Assembly: GCA_016201135.1 (NCBI GenBank)
Contig: JACQDK010000005.1
Span: forward strand, 1-56,466
Direction of reading: 5' to 3'
DNA length: 56,466 bases
DNA from: Actinomycetota bacterium
GTDB lineage: Bacteria > Actinomycetota > UBA4738 > HRBIN12
Of the stretch, positions 33,134 to 41,628 are shown one piece after another. Made by a program: the position numbers and the translations under genes. Position 1 is the first letter of the stretch. Every line of letters starts with the position of its first letter. The notes below the pieces were generated by a model. That model made no database searches, had not been told where the DNA came from, and worked only from the letters and a program-made list of their open reading frames with translations.

Positions 33134-34347
33134 TGCATCCGGTCCGGTACTTCAAGCCCTGGCGCATGTGGCGCCACCACGACGTCGAGAAGACGTACGA
33201 CGTGGTGATCGTCGGCGGCGGGGCGCACGGCCTGGCCATGGCCTACGAGCTCGCGAAGCGCGGCGTGAAGAAGGTGGCGGTCCTCGAGAAGAGCTACATC
33301 GGAGCCGGAGGCAGCGGCCGCAACACCACGATCGTCCGTGCGAACTACCGCACGCCGGAGGGTGTGGCCTTCTACAAGGAGGCCCTGCGCCTCTACGAGC
33401 AGCTCGCCCAGGAGCTCGACTACAACCTGCTCTTCTCGCAGCAGGGGCACCTCACGCTCGCTCACGCCGAGCGCGCGGTGAACGTGGCCCACGAGCGCGC
33501 TGAGGTCAACCGGCTCCTCGGAGTGGACTCCAGGGTGATCTACCCCGACGAGATCGGAAGGCTCTGCCCCGTGCTCGATCTCTCGGACCGTCCCGCGTTC
33601 CCGATCATGGCCGCGCTCTACCACCCGCCGGGCGGCGTGATCCGCCACGACGCGGTGGTGTGGGCCTACGCTCGCCAGGCGGACCGCATGGGCGTGCACA
33701 TCCACCAGGACACCGAGGTGACCGGGGTCGTCGTCGAGGACGGCCGCGTGGCGGGGGTCCGGACCTCGCGCGGGGACATCTCCACGCGCGTCGTGGTCTC
33801 GGCGGTGGCCGGATGGACGAGCGAGGTGGCCAGGATGGCCGGGGTGCGCGTCCCCATCGTCACGCACCCGCTACAGGCCTTCGTGACCGAGCCCCTGAAG
33901 CCGTTCCTCCACGTGATCCTGGTCTCGGCGACCCTGCACGTGTACGTGTCGCAGACCGACCGCGGCGAGGTGCTGATCGGCTCGGAGATCGAGCCTTACT
34001 CCTCGTACTCGCAGGCCTCCACGCTCAACTTCCTCGAGGTCACGGCGAAGCACGCCCTGGAGCTCCTGCCGATGCTGGGTCGCGTGAAGATGATGCGCGC
34101 ATGGGGAGGGCTCTGCGACGTCACGCCCGACTACTCCCCGATCATGGGCCTCACCGACGTCGACGGGTTCCTGCTCGACGGCGGGTGGGGGACCTACGGC
34201 TTCAAGGCCACGCCGATCGTCGGGGTGACGATGGCAGACCTGATCCACACGGGGCGGGTTCCTGACCTGATCGCGCCCTTCGCCGTCTCGCGCTTCTGGG
34301 AGCGCAGGCTGGTCTCCGAGATCGCCGCCGCGGCCGTCTCGCACTGA
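33133..34347 (+). CDS. mgdA: N-methylglutamate dehydrogenase / sarcosine oxidase beta subunit (SoxB-like)
   Basis: 404 residues from ATG 33133 (TGATG junction). FAD-binding motif VVIVGGGAHGLAMAYELA at residues 23-40; YIGAGGSGRNTTIVRANY near 55-72 is typical of SoxB. VIRHDAVVWAYARQA near 175 contains the histidine that carries covalent FMN in heterotetrameric sarcosine oxidases, as I recall the family. The C-terminal GGWGTYGFKATPIVG closes the FAD site. It oxidises the N-methyl group at FAD, passing electrons to FMN. The complex with the three preceding subunits would finish the N-methylglutamate pathway, regenerating glutamate. Confidence 0.87.
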   Translation: MHPVRYFKPWRMWRHHDVEKTYDVVIVGGGAHGLAMAYELAKRGVKKVAVLEKSYIGAGGSGRNTTIVRANYRTPEGVAFYKEALRLYEQLAQELDYNLLFSQQGHLTLAHAERAVNVAHERAEVNRLLGVDSRVIYPDEIGRLCPVLDLSDRPAFPIMAALYHPPGGVIRHDAVVWAYARQADRMGVHIHQDTEVTGVVVEDGRVAGVRTSRGDISTRVVVSAVAGWTSEVARMAGVRVPIVTHPLQAFVTEPLKPFLHVILVSATLHVYVSQTDRGEVLIGSEIEPYSSYSQASTLNFLEVTAKHALELLPMLGRVKMMRAWGGLCDVTPDYSPIMGLTDVDGFLLDGGWGTYGFKATPIVGVTMADLIHTGRVPDLIAPFAVSRFWERRLVSEIAAAAVSH

Positions 34348-34374
34348 ACGGTGCGCGCAGGTCGATAATGACCC

Positions 34375-35214
34375 ATGGCCGCCTCGGACCCGCTCCGCCG
34401 GACCGTCTCGCCGGCCAGGGTCGTGGTCGTGCGGGGCGGCGTGCGCTCGGAGCGGGCCGACACGCTCGCCACCGAGGAGCCGATGGAGATCCGCGTGGCC
34501 GGCCCGGGCCAGGAGGCGCGGAGCGTCGCCGTCACCATGCGGACCCCGGGCGGCGACTACGAGCTAGCGGTGGGGTTCCTGTTCACGGAGGGGCTGGTCC
34601 GGCCCGGCGACATCCAGCGCGTGGCGTACTGCGACGATCTGGAGGACCAGGAGCAGCGCTACAACGTCGTCACCGTGACGCTCTCTCGTCCCTTCGACTT
34701 CGACCTGCTCCGCCGGAACTTCTACGCGACCTCGTCGTGCGGGATCTGCGGGAAGGCGGCGCTGGAGGACGTGGAGGTCCGCTGCGCGCCCGTCGCCGAC
34801 GGGCCCGAGGTGCGGGCGGAGGTGCTGGCCGGCCTGCCCGAGCAGCTCCGCGCCGCGCAGAAGGTATTCGAGCGGACCGGAGGGCTGCACGCGGCCGGAC
34901 TCTTCACCGCGGGGGGCAAGGTCGTCTCGCTCCGCGAGGACGTGGGGCGGCACAACGCGGTCGACAAGGTGATCGGCGAGCACGTGCTGACCGGCGGCGT
35001 TCCGCTAGCCGGTCACGTCCTGCAGGTGAGCGGCCGGGCGTCGTTCGAGATCGTGCAGAAGGCGGCGATGGCGGGGATCCCGATCGTGGCCGCGGTCTCC
35101 GCACCGTCCTCGCTCGCCGTCGAGGCGGGGGACCGGTTCGGGATGACGATCGTGGGGTTCGTCCGAGACGGGCGTTTCAACGTGTACTCGCGCCCGGACC
35201 GCGTGGCCGGCTAG
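34375..35214 (+). CDS. fdhD: Formate dehydrogenase accessory sulfurtransferase FdhD
   Basis: 279 residues from ATG 34375. The catalytic SSCGICGKAAL motif near residue 120 and REDVGRHNAVDKVIG near 185 are diagnostic. FdhD takes sulfur from a cysteine desulfurase and delivers it to the bis-MGD cofactor of formate dehydrogenase, an essential activation step. It lies 145 bases upstream of the catalytic subunit gene. A possible -10 (TACAAT at 35307-35312) in that gap suggests the formate dehydrogenase genes may also have their own start. Confidence 0.93.
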   Translation: MAASDPLRRTVSPARVVVVRGGVRSERADTLATEEPMEIRVAGPGQEARSVAVTMRTPGGDYELAVGFLFTEGLVRPGDIQRVAYCDDLEDQEQRYNVVTVTLSRPFDFDLLRRNFYATSSCGICGKAALEDVEVRCAPVADGPEVRAEVLAGLPEQLRAAQKVFERTGGLHAAGLFTAGGKVVSLREDVGRHNAVDKVIGEHVLTGGVPLAGHVLQVSGRASFEIVQKAAMAGIPIVAAVSAPSSLAVEAGDRFGMTIVGFVRDGRFNVYSRPDRVAG

Positions 35215-35359
35215 TGGCGGGTGGCGCCACGCTTCGCAGGGCGCTCGATGTGGTCCGTGGGGACCGCGGGTCATCCGCGCTGTCATCCCCCAGGGGCCGG
35301 CGACACTACAATCCACCCCAAGTTCCGGAGGAAGAAGAAAGAGGAAAGGAGCCAACTCG

Positions 35360-37282
35360 ATGCCGAACGGGCTAACGCGACTGACCGAGCCGATGGTCCG
35401 CGACGATGGGACGCTGCGCGCCGCCACGTGGGAGGAGGCCCTCGACCGGGCCGCTGCGGGGCTGCGAGCCGCGACCGAGCGGAACGGAGGAGACGGGGTC
35501 GGCCTGTTCAGCTGCTCCAAGGCCACCAACGAGATGAACTTCATGGCACAGAAGTTCGCTCGGCAGGTCTTGCGCAGCAACAACATCGATAGCTGCAACC
35601 GCACCTGACACGCTCCTTCTGTGGTCGGTCTGGCCACGGTGTTCGGAGCCGGAGGCGGCACCAGCTCATACGAGGAGGTCGAGAACGCCGACCTCGTCAT
35701 CTTGTGGGGGTCGAACGCGCGGAGCGCGCATCCGATCTTCTTCCACCACGTCCTCAAGGCGGTGAACCGGGGGGCGAAGCTGATCGTGGTCGACCCGCGG
35801 CGCACGGGGTCGGCCGAATGGGCCGACCTGTGGCTGGGGATCGACGTGGGTACCGACATAGCGCTCTCGAACGCGATGGCGCGCGAGATCATCGTGAGCG
35901 GTCTGCATCACAGCGCCTTCGTCGATGGCGCCACCCTCGGCTTCGAGGAGTACCGAGACTCCGTGATGGACTGGACCCTCGAGCGCGGTGAGGCCGTCAC
36001 GGGAGTGCCCGGCGAGGCGATCCGCGAGGTGGCACACGCGTACGCGCAGGCGGGTCGCGCGATCCTTTGCTGGACCCTCGGCATCACCGAGCACCACAAC
36101 GCGGTAGACAACGTCCTTTCGCTCATCAACCTCGGGTTGCTCACAGGACACGTGGGGAGGTACGGATCGGGCCTGAACCCGCTCCGGGGCCAGAACAACG
36201 TTCAGGGCGGCGGGGACATGGGCGCGATCCCGAACAAGCTCCCGGGCTTCCAGGACATCGAGAAGGACGCCGACGCCCGTGCGCGGTTCGAGGCCGCGTG
36301 GGGCGTGCCCATCGCGCCCAGGGCCGGTTGGCACCTCTCGAAGATGTTCGAGGCGATGGAACGCGGCGACCTCACGGCCTGCTACGTGATCGGCGAGAAC
36401 CCGGTCGTATCGGAGGCGGACAGCTCCAGGGCGACGCGGCTGCTGGAGGACCTGGATTGCCTGATCGTCCAGGACATCTTCCTCACGCAGACGGCGAAGA
36501 TCGCCGACGTGGTCTTCCCGGCCGCGGCTTCGTGGGCCGAGAGCGAGGGGACCGTCACGAACAGCGAGCGCAGGGTCCAGCGCGTGCGCAGGGCGCTGGA
36601 CCCGCCGGGCGAGGCGAAGGACGACATCTGGATCATCGAGCAGCTGGCCGCTCGCCTGGGGGCCGAATGGGGCGGAGTGACGCCCAGGCAGGCCTGGGAC
36701 GAGTGCCGCTCGCTCGCCCCGAAGATGTTCGGGGGCATGACCTACGAGCGGCTGGAGGCCCTATCGGGGATCCAGTGGCCCTGTCCCGACGAGGCGCACC
36801 CCGGAACCCAGTTCCTGCACGCCCGGCTGTGGGAGTTCGACGACCCCGATCGACAGGGCCCGAAGGCGCCGTTCAGCGTGGTCGTCGACGAGCCGCCGGT
36901 CGACGAGCTCACCGACGAGTACCCGATCCGCCTCACGACCGGCCGCCGGCTGGACTCGTACAACTCGGGCGTGCAGTCGGGGCAGTTCACCTCGCCGCTC
37001 CGCAGGCCCGAGGAGATCGAGATCTCGCCCGAGGACGCGGAGCGGCTCGGCCTGCAGGAGGGGGAGTGCGTGGCCGTCACGTCTCGACGCGGCTCGGTCG
37101 AGGCGCCGGTCCGCGTCACGCCGGCCGTCCGCCCGGGCCTGGCCTTCATGACGCTCCACTTCCCCGACCAGGTGGCGACCAACGCCCTCACGATCGAGGC
37201 TTGGGACCCGAAGTCCGGCACGTCCGAGTTCAAGGCCACCGCGATCCGCATCGAGAAGCTGCCCGCGAAGGTCGAGGCGTAG
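35360..37282 (+). CDS. fdhA: Formate dehydrogenase catalytic subunit, selenocysteine-containing (C-terminal part of a split alpha chain)
   Basis: 641 codons from ATG 35360 with an in-frame TGA at codon 83 (35606-35608). The context DSCNRT-U-HAPSVVGL matches the formate dehydrogenase active site, where U (or Cys) is the Mo ligand followed by His. The frame is otherwise open to 37282, and a SECIS hairpin follows the TGA, so this is one selenoprotein. It contains the molybdopterin oxidoreductase domain and the C-terminal dinucleotide-binding domain (TTGRRLDSYNSG near 527). The Fe4S4 domain that normally precedes is absent: the protein starts at what is usually the next segment (LTRLTEPMVRDDG). 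The missing part is encoded at 39140-40090. It oxidises formate to CO2. Confidence 0.92.
35606..35637 (+). promoter_or_regulatory. bSECIS element directing selenocysteine insertion at TGA 35606
   Basis: After TGA and a 12-base link, GUGGUC (35621-35626) pairs with GGCCAC (35632-35637) around a GGUCU loop, six pairs including one G-U. The loop sequence and the 18-base distance from UGA to the loop agree with the Escherichia coli fdhF element as I recall it. SelB binds such a loop to bring selenocysteyl-tRNA to the UGA. Confidence 0.88.
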
Positions 37283-37289
37283 GAGGCGA

Positions 37290-39143
37290 GTGGACCTTCA
37301 CCTGCTGAGCGCGGCGCCCACGGAGGAGGAACGCGCCGCCGTGGACGATCTCCTCGGTCCTCCGGAGTCCGGATGGGTGGGGGGAGAGCGCGACGCGTCG
37401 GTCGAGACCCGGGTGGCAAGGGGGGGCCGCCAGGCGAGAGAGCGGCGACACCTCTTGCTGCCCGCGCTCCACGCCCTGCAGGCGAGGGTCGGGTGGATCA
37501 GCGAGGGCGGGCTCGGCTACGTCTGCCGGCGGCTGACCGTGCCCCCGGCCGAGGCCTACGGCGTGGCGACGTTCTACGCGATGTTCAGCATCGAGCCGCG
37601 CCCGAAGACCGTCGTGCACGTCTGCGACGACCTCGCGTGCCGGGTGGCCGGTGCGGAGGCGCTCATCGAGGGCGTCCTTCGCGAGGTGGGTTCCGAGGGC
37701 GCGAGCCAGATCCTGCGGAGCCCCTGCCTCGGACTCTGCGAGCGGGCGCCGGCCGGCCTCGTGCAGAGCGCCGGCGAACGCCCGAGCGACATCGCCATCG
37801 GCCCGCTGTCGTCGGGGTCCTTCGAGCCGCTCCTGCGCAGCGGCCCCTGGCCGGCGATGGCCGGCCCCGATCCGGCGATCGCAGCGCCCCAGACCGCCGG
37901 CCAGCGCGGAGGTCTCCGCCTGCTGCGAAGGATCGGGGTCGTGGATCCGGGGTCGCTCGAGGACTATCGCGGGAACGGCGGCTACGAGGCCCTGCGCAGG
38001 GCCTTCGAGCTCGGGCCCGAGGGCACCGTCCGCGAGGTCACCGACTCGAAGCTCCTCGGGCGCGGCGGGGCCGCGTTCCCGACCGGCGTCAAGTGGAAGG
38101 CCGTGGCGGAGCAGCCGGTCCGACCGCACTACTTCGTCTGCAACGCCGACGAGTCAGAGCCCGGCACGTTCAAGGATCGCGTCATCATGGAGCACGACCC
38201 GTTCGCCGTGATCGAGGCCCTCACGATCGCGGGCTTCGCGACCGGCTCGGAGAAGGGCTACGTCTACATAAGGGGTGAGTACCCGCTGGCCACCGCTCGT
38301 CTCGAGCACGCGATCGTCGAGGCTCGCCGCCACGGGTTCCTGGGCGAGGATGTGATGGGTCACGGCTCGCGGTTCGACGTAGAGCTGCGCCGCGGCGCCG
38401 GCGCTTACATCTGCGGCGAGGAGACGGCGCTCTTCAACTCCATCGAGGGCAGGCGCGGCGAGCCACGCAACAAGCCGCCCTTCCCCGTTACGCACGGAGT
38501 CTTCGGCAAGCCCACGGGCATCAACAACGTCGAGACGTTGATCAACGTGCTCGAGGTTCTCCGGATGGGCGGATCCGAGTACGCGAAGATCGGCACCGAG
38601 ACCTCGACGGGACCTCGCCTCTTCTGCGTGAGCGGCACGGTGGCGCGCCCCGGCCTCTACGAGGTCGAGTTCGGCGCGACCCTCCGCGACGTGCTCGATC
38701 TGGCAGGAGGAGCGCCGGCTTCGCTGAAGGCGGTCTTGCTCGGCGGTGCGGCCGGCGGCTTCGTGGGTCCCGGGGAGCTCGACATCAAGCTCACGTTCGA
38801 GGACTCCCGCGCCGGCGGATACACCCTTGGCTCCGGCGTGGTGATGGCGTTCGACGGCTCCGTCGACCTGGTCGACATCGTCCTTCGGATAGCCGCTTTC
38901 TTCCGCGACGAGTCCTGCGGGCAGTGCGTGCCGTGTCGGGTGGGCACGGTGCGTCAGGAGGAGGCGCTGCACCGGCTCGTGTCGGGACGATCCATCGGCT
39001 CGAACGATGACGAGCTGCGGCTCCTGTCCGAGATCGCGCAGGTGATGCGCGACGCCTCGATCTGCGGGCTCGGCCAGACCGCCGCGAGCGCCGTGCAGTC
39101 GGCTCTCTCGCGGCTCCACCTCTTCGACGGAGGAACCGCATGA
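37290..39143 (+). CDS. NAD-linked formate dehydrogenase NuoE-NuoF fusion (FdsG-FdsB type)
   Basis: 617 residues from GTG 37290 (TAGGAGG just upstream). Residues 1-170 are a thioredoxin-like [2Fe-2S] domain (CDDLAC near 112, CLGLC near 146). Residues 205-617 are a NuoF-type diaphorase: GRGGAAFPTGVKWK near 256 (FMN/NADH), CNADESEPGTFKDR near 280, and the [4Fe-4S] motif SCGQCVPCRVG near 543 with a final cysteine near 592. In soluble NAD-dependent formate dehydrogenases these are two separate subunits that pass electrons from the molybdenum subunit to NAD. Here they are fused. The gene lies between the two halves of the alpha chain and overlaps the next start (ATGA). Confidence 0.9.
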   Translation: MDLHLLSAAPTEEERAAVDDLLGPPESGWVGGERDASVETRVARGGRQARERRHLLLPALHALQARVGWISEGGLGYVCRRLTVPPAEAYGVATFYAMFSIEPRPKTVVHVCDDLACRVAGAEALIEGVLREVGSEGASQILRSPCLGLCERAPAGLVQSAGERPSDIAIGPLSSGSFEPLLRSGPWPAMAGPDPAIAAPQTAGQRGGLRLLRRIGVVDPGSLEDYRGNGGYEALRRAFELGPEGTVREVTDSKLLGRGGAAFPTGVKWKAVAEQPVRPHYFVCNADESEPGTFKDRVIMEHDPFAVIEALTIAGFATGSEKGYVYIRGEYPLATARLEHAIVEARRHGFLGEDVMGHGSRFDVELRRGAGAYICGEETALFNSIEGRRGEPRNKPPFPVTHGVFGKPTGINNVETLINVLEVLRMGGSEYAKIGTETSTGPRLFCVSGTVARPGLYEVEFGATLRDVLDLAGGAPASLKAVLLGGAAGGFVGPGELDIKLTFEDSRAGGYTLGSGVVMAFDGSVDLVDIVLRIAAFFRDESCGQCVPCRVGTVRQEEALHRLVSGRSIGSNDDELRLLSEIAQVMRDASICGLGQTAASAVQSALSRLHLFDGGTA

Positions 39144-40090
39144 GCCAGGTGATGCTCGATCCGCCCAGGCGCCTGATCGACCTGGAGGTCGATGGCAAAC
39201 CCGTCCGCGTGCCGGAAGGCTCGACGATCCTGGACGCCTGCCGGGCCGAGCGGATCGACACGCCGACCCTCTGCTACGCCGACAACCTGACCCCGGTGAA
39301 CGCCTGCCGCGTGTGCGTGGTCGAGGTCGAGGGCTCCCGCACCCTGGTGCCGGCGTGCTCGCGACCCGCCGAGCCGGGCATGAAGATCAGCACCGACACG
39401 GAGCGGGTCCGCCATTCGCGACGGCTCGTGATGGAGTTCCTTGGATCGTCCGTGGACACGTCGCTCGGCTCGCCCGACTGGCATCGCTGGCAGGATGAGT
39501 ACGAGGCACATCCCGAGCGGTTCGGCGCGGCGATGCCACAGCTCCAGGCGGGGGAGCGTGACTCGCGGGCCCCAGGGCATCACCACGAGCCCCAGGATCC
39601 CGCCGTCGCCGAGTCCGTCGCGCAGCCCGTGAAGATCGACAACGAGCTGTACGTGCGCGACTACTCGCGGTGCGTGCTCTGCTACAAGTGCGTCGAGGCC
39701 TGCGGCGTGGACGCGCAGAACACGTTCGCGATCGCCGTGGCGGGCCGAGGCTTCGACGCGCGCATCTCAACCGAGTTCGCCGTCCCGCTGAGCGAGTCGG
39801 CCTGCGTGTACTGCGGCAACTGCATCGGAGTGTGCCCGACCGGAGCGCTGATGTTCACGAGCGAGCACGACATGCGCGAGGCCGGGACGTGGGACGAGTC
39901 GCGGCAGCAGGTCGTCGAGACGATCTGCCCCTACTGCGGGGTCGGGTGCGACCTCGAGCTGCACGTTCAGGACAACGAGATCGTCAAGGTCACATCCCCC
40001 TGGGACAACTACGTGACCAGCGGGCACCTGTGCGTGAAGGGGCGGTTCGGTTTCAGCTTCGTGCAGCAGCGCGGACCAGGCGGAGGCTAG
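39140..40090 (+). CDS. Formate dehydrogenase Fe-S subunit: detached N-terminal part of the alpha chain
   Basis: 316 residues. Order: [2Fe-2S] ferredoxin domain (CYADNLTPVNACRVC and PAC, about 44-72), a linker, two [4Fe-4S] motifs (CVLCYKCVEAC near 180, CVYCGNCIGVCP near 223), then the molybdopterin Fe4S4 domain (CPYCGVGC near 263 and HLCVKGRFGFSF near 297). In ordinary NAD-dependent formate dehydrogenases these are the first 300 or so residues of the alpha chain. The protein stops right after GRFGFSFVQQ, exactly where the protein at 35360 begins. The HxxxCxxCxxxxxC site usually found after the first domain is missing. The two proteins presumably assemble into one alpha unit. Confidence 0.88.
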   Translation: MSQVMLDPPRRLIDLEVDGKPVRVPEGSTILDACRAERIDTPTLCYADNLTPVNACRVCVVEVEGSRTLVPACSRPAEPGMKISTDTERVRHSRRLVMEFLGSSVDTSLGSPDWHRWQDEYEAHPERFGAAMPQLQAGERDSRAPGHHHEPQDPAVAESVAQPVKIDNELYVRDYSRCVLCYKCVEACGVDAQNTFAIAVAGRGFDARISTEFAVPLSESACVYCGNCIGVCPTGALMFTSEHDMREAGTWDESRQQVVETICPYCGVGCDLELHVQDNEIVKVTSPWDNYVTSGHLCVKGRFGFSFVQQRGPGGG

Positions 40091-40112
40091 CGTCGTTCGC
40101 GCGACCGGGATC

Positions 40113-40685
40113 GTGCTGGCGGGAGGGCGTTCGGCGCGGTTCGGTTCGAACAAGCTCGAGGCCGTGTTACGCGGCATGCCGTTGCTGCACCACGCCGTCC
40201 TGCGCGCCGCAGAGGTGTGTCACGAGGTCGTAGTCGTGGTGGCTCCGGGAGCTCCGGAGCCGTCGCTGCCGCCGGGGGTAGCCGCGACCGTCGTCCGCGA
40301 CGCCACCGAGGGGGAGGGCCCTGTGGCCGGACTCATGGCAGGTCTGCTCGCGGCCGCCGGGGACGATCTGGCCCTGGTCGCCGGAGGTGACATGCCCGAC
40401 CTTCAGATCGCGGTGCTGCTGGAGATGCTGCGCGTGGCCGAGGGAGTGCCCGTCGAGGCCGTGGCCCTCCAGGACGGGGATCGCTTCCGGCCTCTCCCGT
40501 GCGTCGTCCGGACCGGCCCCGCTGCCGAAGCAGCGCACTTCCTGCTGCACGCCGGCCGCCGGCGCCTGCGCGACGTGCTCGGATCCCTCCGGCTCGCCGT
40601 GATCGACGAGCCGACCTGGACGGGCCTGGATCCGGAGCGGCGCACCCTCTTCGACGTGGACGAGCCGGCAGACCTCGGCTCGTGA
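40113..40685 (+). CDS. mobA: Molybdenum cofactor guanylyltransferase-like protein
   Basis: 190 residues from GTG 40113; the nucleotide-binding loop LAGGRSARFGSNK begins at residue 2, whereas MobA proteins usually have a few residues before it (ATGIV is in frame upstream, but without a start codon). AGGDMPDLQ near residue 90 supplies the metal-binding Asp. MobA links GMP to molybdopterin to make the bis-MGD cofactor that formate dehydrogenase needs, which fits the position at the end of the formate dehydrogenase operon. MocA-type or other sugar-nucleotide transferases cannot be fully excluded. Confidence 0.78.
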   Translation: MLAGGRSARFGSNKLEAVLRGMPLLHHAVLRAAEVCHEVVVVVAPGAPEPSLPPGVAATVVRDATEGEGPVAGLMAGLLAAAGDDLALVAGGDMPDLQIAVLLEMLRVAEGVPVEAVALQDGDRFRPLPCVVRTGPAAEAAHFLLHAGRRRLRDVLGSLRLAVIDEPTWTGLDPERRTLFDVDEPADLGS

Positions 40686-40780
40686 AGCGCGGGCCGGAAG
40701 GCTTGACCATGGCATAACCCGGCGTTGGGGGGTCCATGGCCCCCTCCCTCCTACGGTGGCGGCACAGGAGGAAAGGGGAG

Positions 40781-41356
40781 ATGCAGATGGACGGATACTC
40801 GATCCGAAAGGCGATGCGGGTGGGGACGCTCGCGACGGCGAGCCTTCTGGCCACCTTCATGGCGCGTCCGCCCATGGCGGTGGCTGGAACGGTGCCAACG
40901 TGCCAGGGGCAGGCAGCGACGATCGTGGGCACCGCCGGCGCGGATCACCTGGTGGGCACGTCGGGACACGACGTGATCGTGGGCCTCGGGGGCAACGACC
41001 TGATCCAAGGTCGCGGCGGGAACGACACGATCTGCGGCGGCGGGGGCTCGGACACGATCTCGGGCGGCAGCGGTCGTGACACGATCTCCGGCGGCTCGGG
41101 GAGCGACTCGATCTCCGGGAACGACGGAGCCGACACGATCTCCGGCGGCTCGGGCGACGACACGCTCGATGGCAACGCCGGAAACGACTCGATCTCCGGG
41201 AACGACGGAGCCGACACGATCTCCGGCGGCTCGGGCGACGACACGCTCGAGGGCAACGCCGGCAGCGACAGCCTCGACGGCGGCACCGGCGTGGACGTCG
41301 AGAGCGGGGGTTCGGGCTCTGACAGCTGCGATGGGAGCACTTGCACCGACGGCTAG
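40781..41356 (+). CDS. Secreted RTX-type calcium-binding repeat protein
   Basis: 191 residues from ATG 40781, after AGGAGGAAAGGGG. A signal peptide covers residues 1-35 (RKAMRVGTLATASLLATFM..., likely cut after AVA). The mature part is mostly RTX nonapeptide repeats of the GGxGxDxhx type (GGNDLIQGR, GGNDTICGG, GGSGDDTLD), about a dozen copies, which fold into a calcium-filled beta-roll. Two 27-residue blocks are nearly identical because of an 81-bp duplication. No toxin, protease or lipase domain is present, and no type I secretion genes are nearby. It ends with Cys-containing DSCDGSTCTDG. Confidence 0.82.
   Translation: MQMDGYSIRKAMRVGTLATASLLATFMARPPMAVAGTVPTCQGQAATIVGTAGADHLVGTSGHDVIVGLGGNDLIQGRGGNDTICGGGGSDTISGGSGRDTISGGSGSDSISGNDGADTISGGSGDDTLDGNAGNDSISGNDGADTISGGSGDDTLEGNAGSDSLDGGTGVDVESGGSGSDSCDGSTCTDG
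41104..41265 (+). repeat. 81-bp tandem duplication within the RTX gene
   Basis: Two copies, 41104-41184 and 41185-41265, differ at three positions by my reading. Each encodes three nonapeptide repeats, so the frame is kept. The near identity at synonymous sites means the duplication, or its homogenisation, is recent. Confidence 0.88.
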
Positions 41357-41391
41357 CAGGGGCATCCGGTACCTCGAGCGACAAGGCCGAA

Positions 41392-41419
41392 AGGGACCCG
41401 GCGAGATCGCCGGGTCCTT
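41392..41419 (+). terminator. Strong GC hairpin downstream of the RTX gene
   Basis: GGACCCGGCGA (41394-41404) and TCGCCGGGTCC (41407-41417) are perfectly complementary. The central two bases force an effective loop of four. It sits 36 bases after the RTX stop and is followed by TTC only, so it is a hairpin terminator with a short U-tract, as is common in high-GC genomes. Confidence 0.6.
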
Positions 41420-41420
41420 C

Positions 41421-41529
41421 GGCGTTCGCGGCCGGCGTTCGCGGCCGGCGTTCGCGGCCGGCGTTCGCGGCCGGCGTTCGCGGCAGGTCGGCGGCCGGCA
41501 GGTCGGCGGCCGGCAGGTCGGCGGCCGGG
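41421..41529. repeat. Two adjacent GC-rich tandem repeat tracts
   Basis: Five units of 13 bases (GGCGTTCGCGGCC) run from 41421 to 41484, the last one base short, followed without gap by three perfect units of 15 bases (AGGTCGGCGGCCGGC) at 41485-41529. Both lie between the terminator and the next gene. Neither has spacers, so this is not a CRISPR array. Function is unknown; slippage-prone length variation is expected. Confidence 0.88.
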
Positions 41530-41628
41530 CCTGGTGCCGTCCCGCCGACTTGGGGGTAGGCTCCGGGTCGAAGAGCGAGCCGGCCTCCGCCGCTCGCGGA
41601 TCACACCTCTCCCGGAAAGGATCTGACG

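Noticed and set aside
35360..35608. Short separate 82-aa protein followed by a truncated formate dehydrogenase
   Set aside because: The active-site context, unchanged frame and SECIS hairpin show one selenocysteine-containing gene.
40709..40745. Hairpin GGGGG/CCCCC after mobA as a terminator
   Set aside because: Stem of only about five clear pairs and no U-tract; it may equally be part of the leader of the RTX gene.
40781..41356. RTX toxin (hemolysin)
   Set aside because: Only calcium-binding repeats are present; there is no pore-forming or enzymatic domain and no type I secretion genes.
41421..41529. CRISPR-like array
   Set aside because: Units are directly adjacent without unique spacers, and no cas genes are near.
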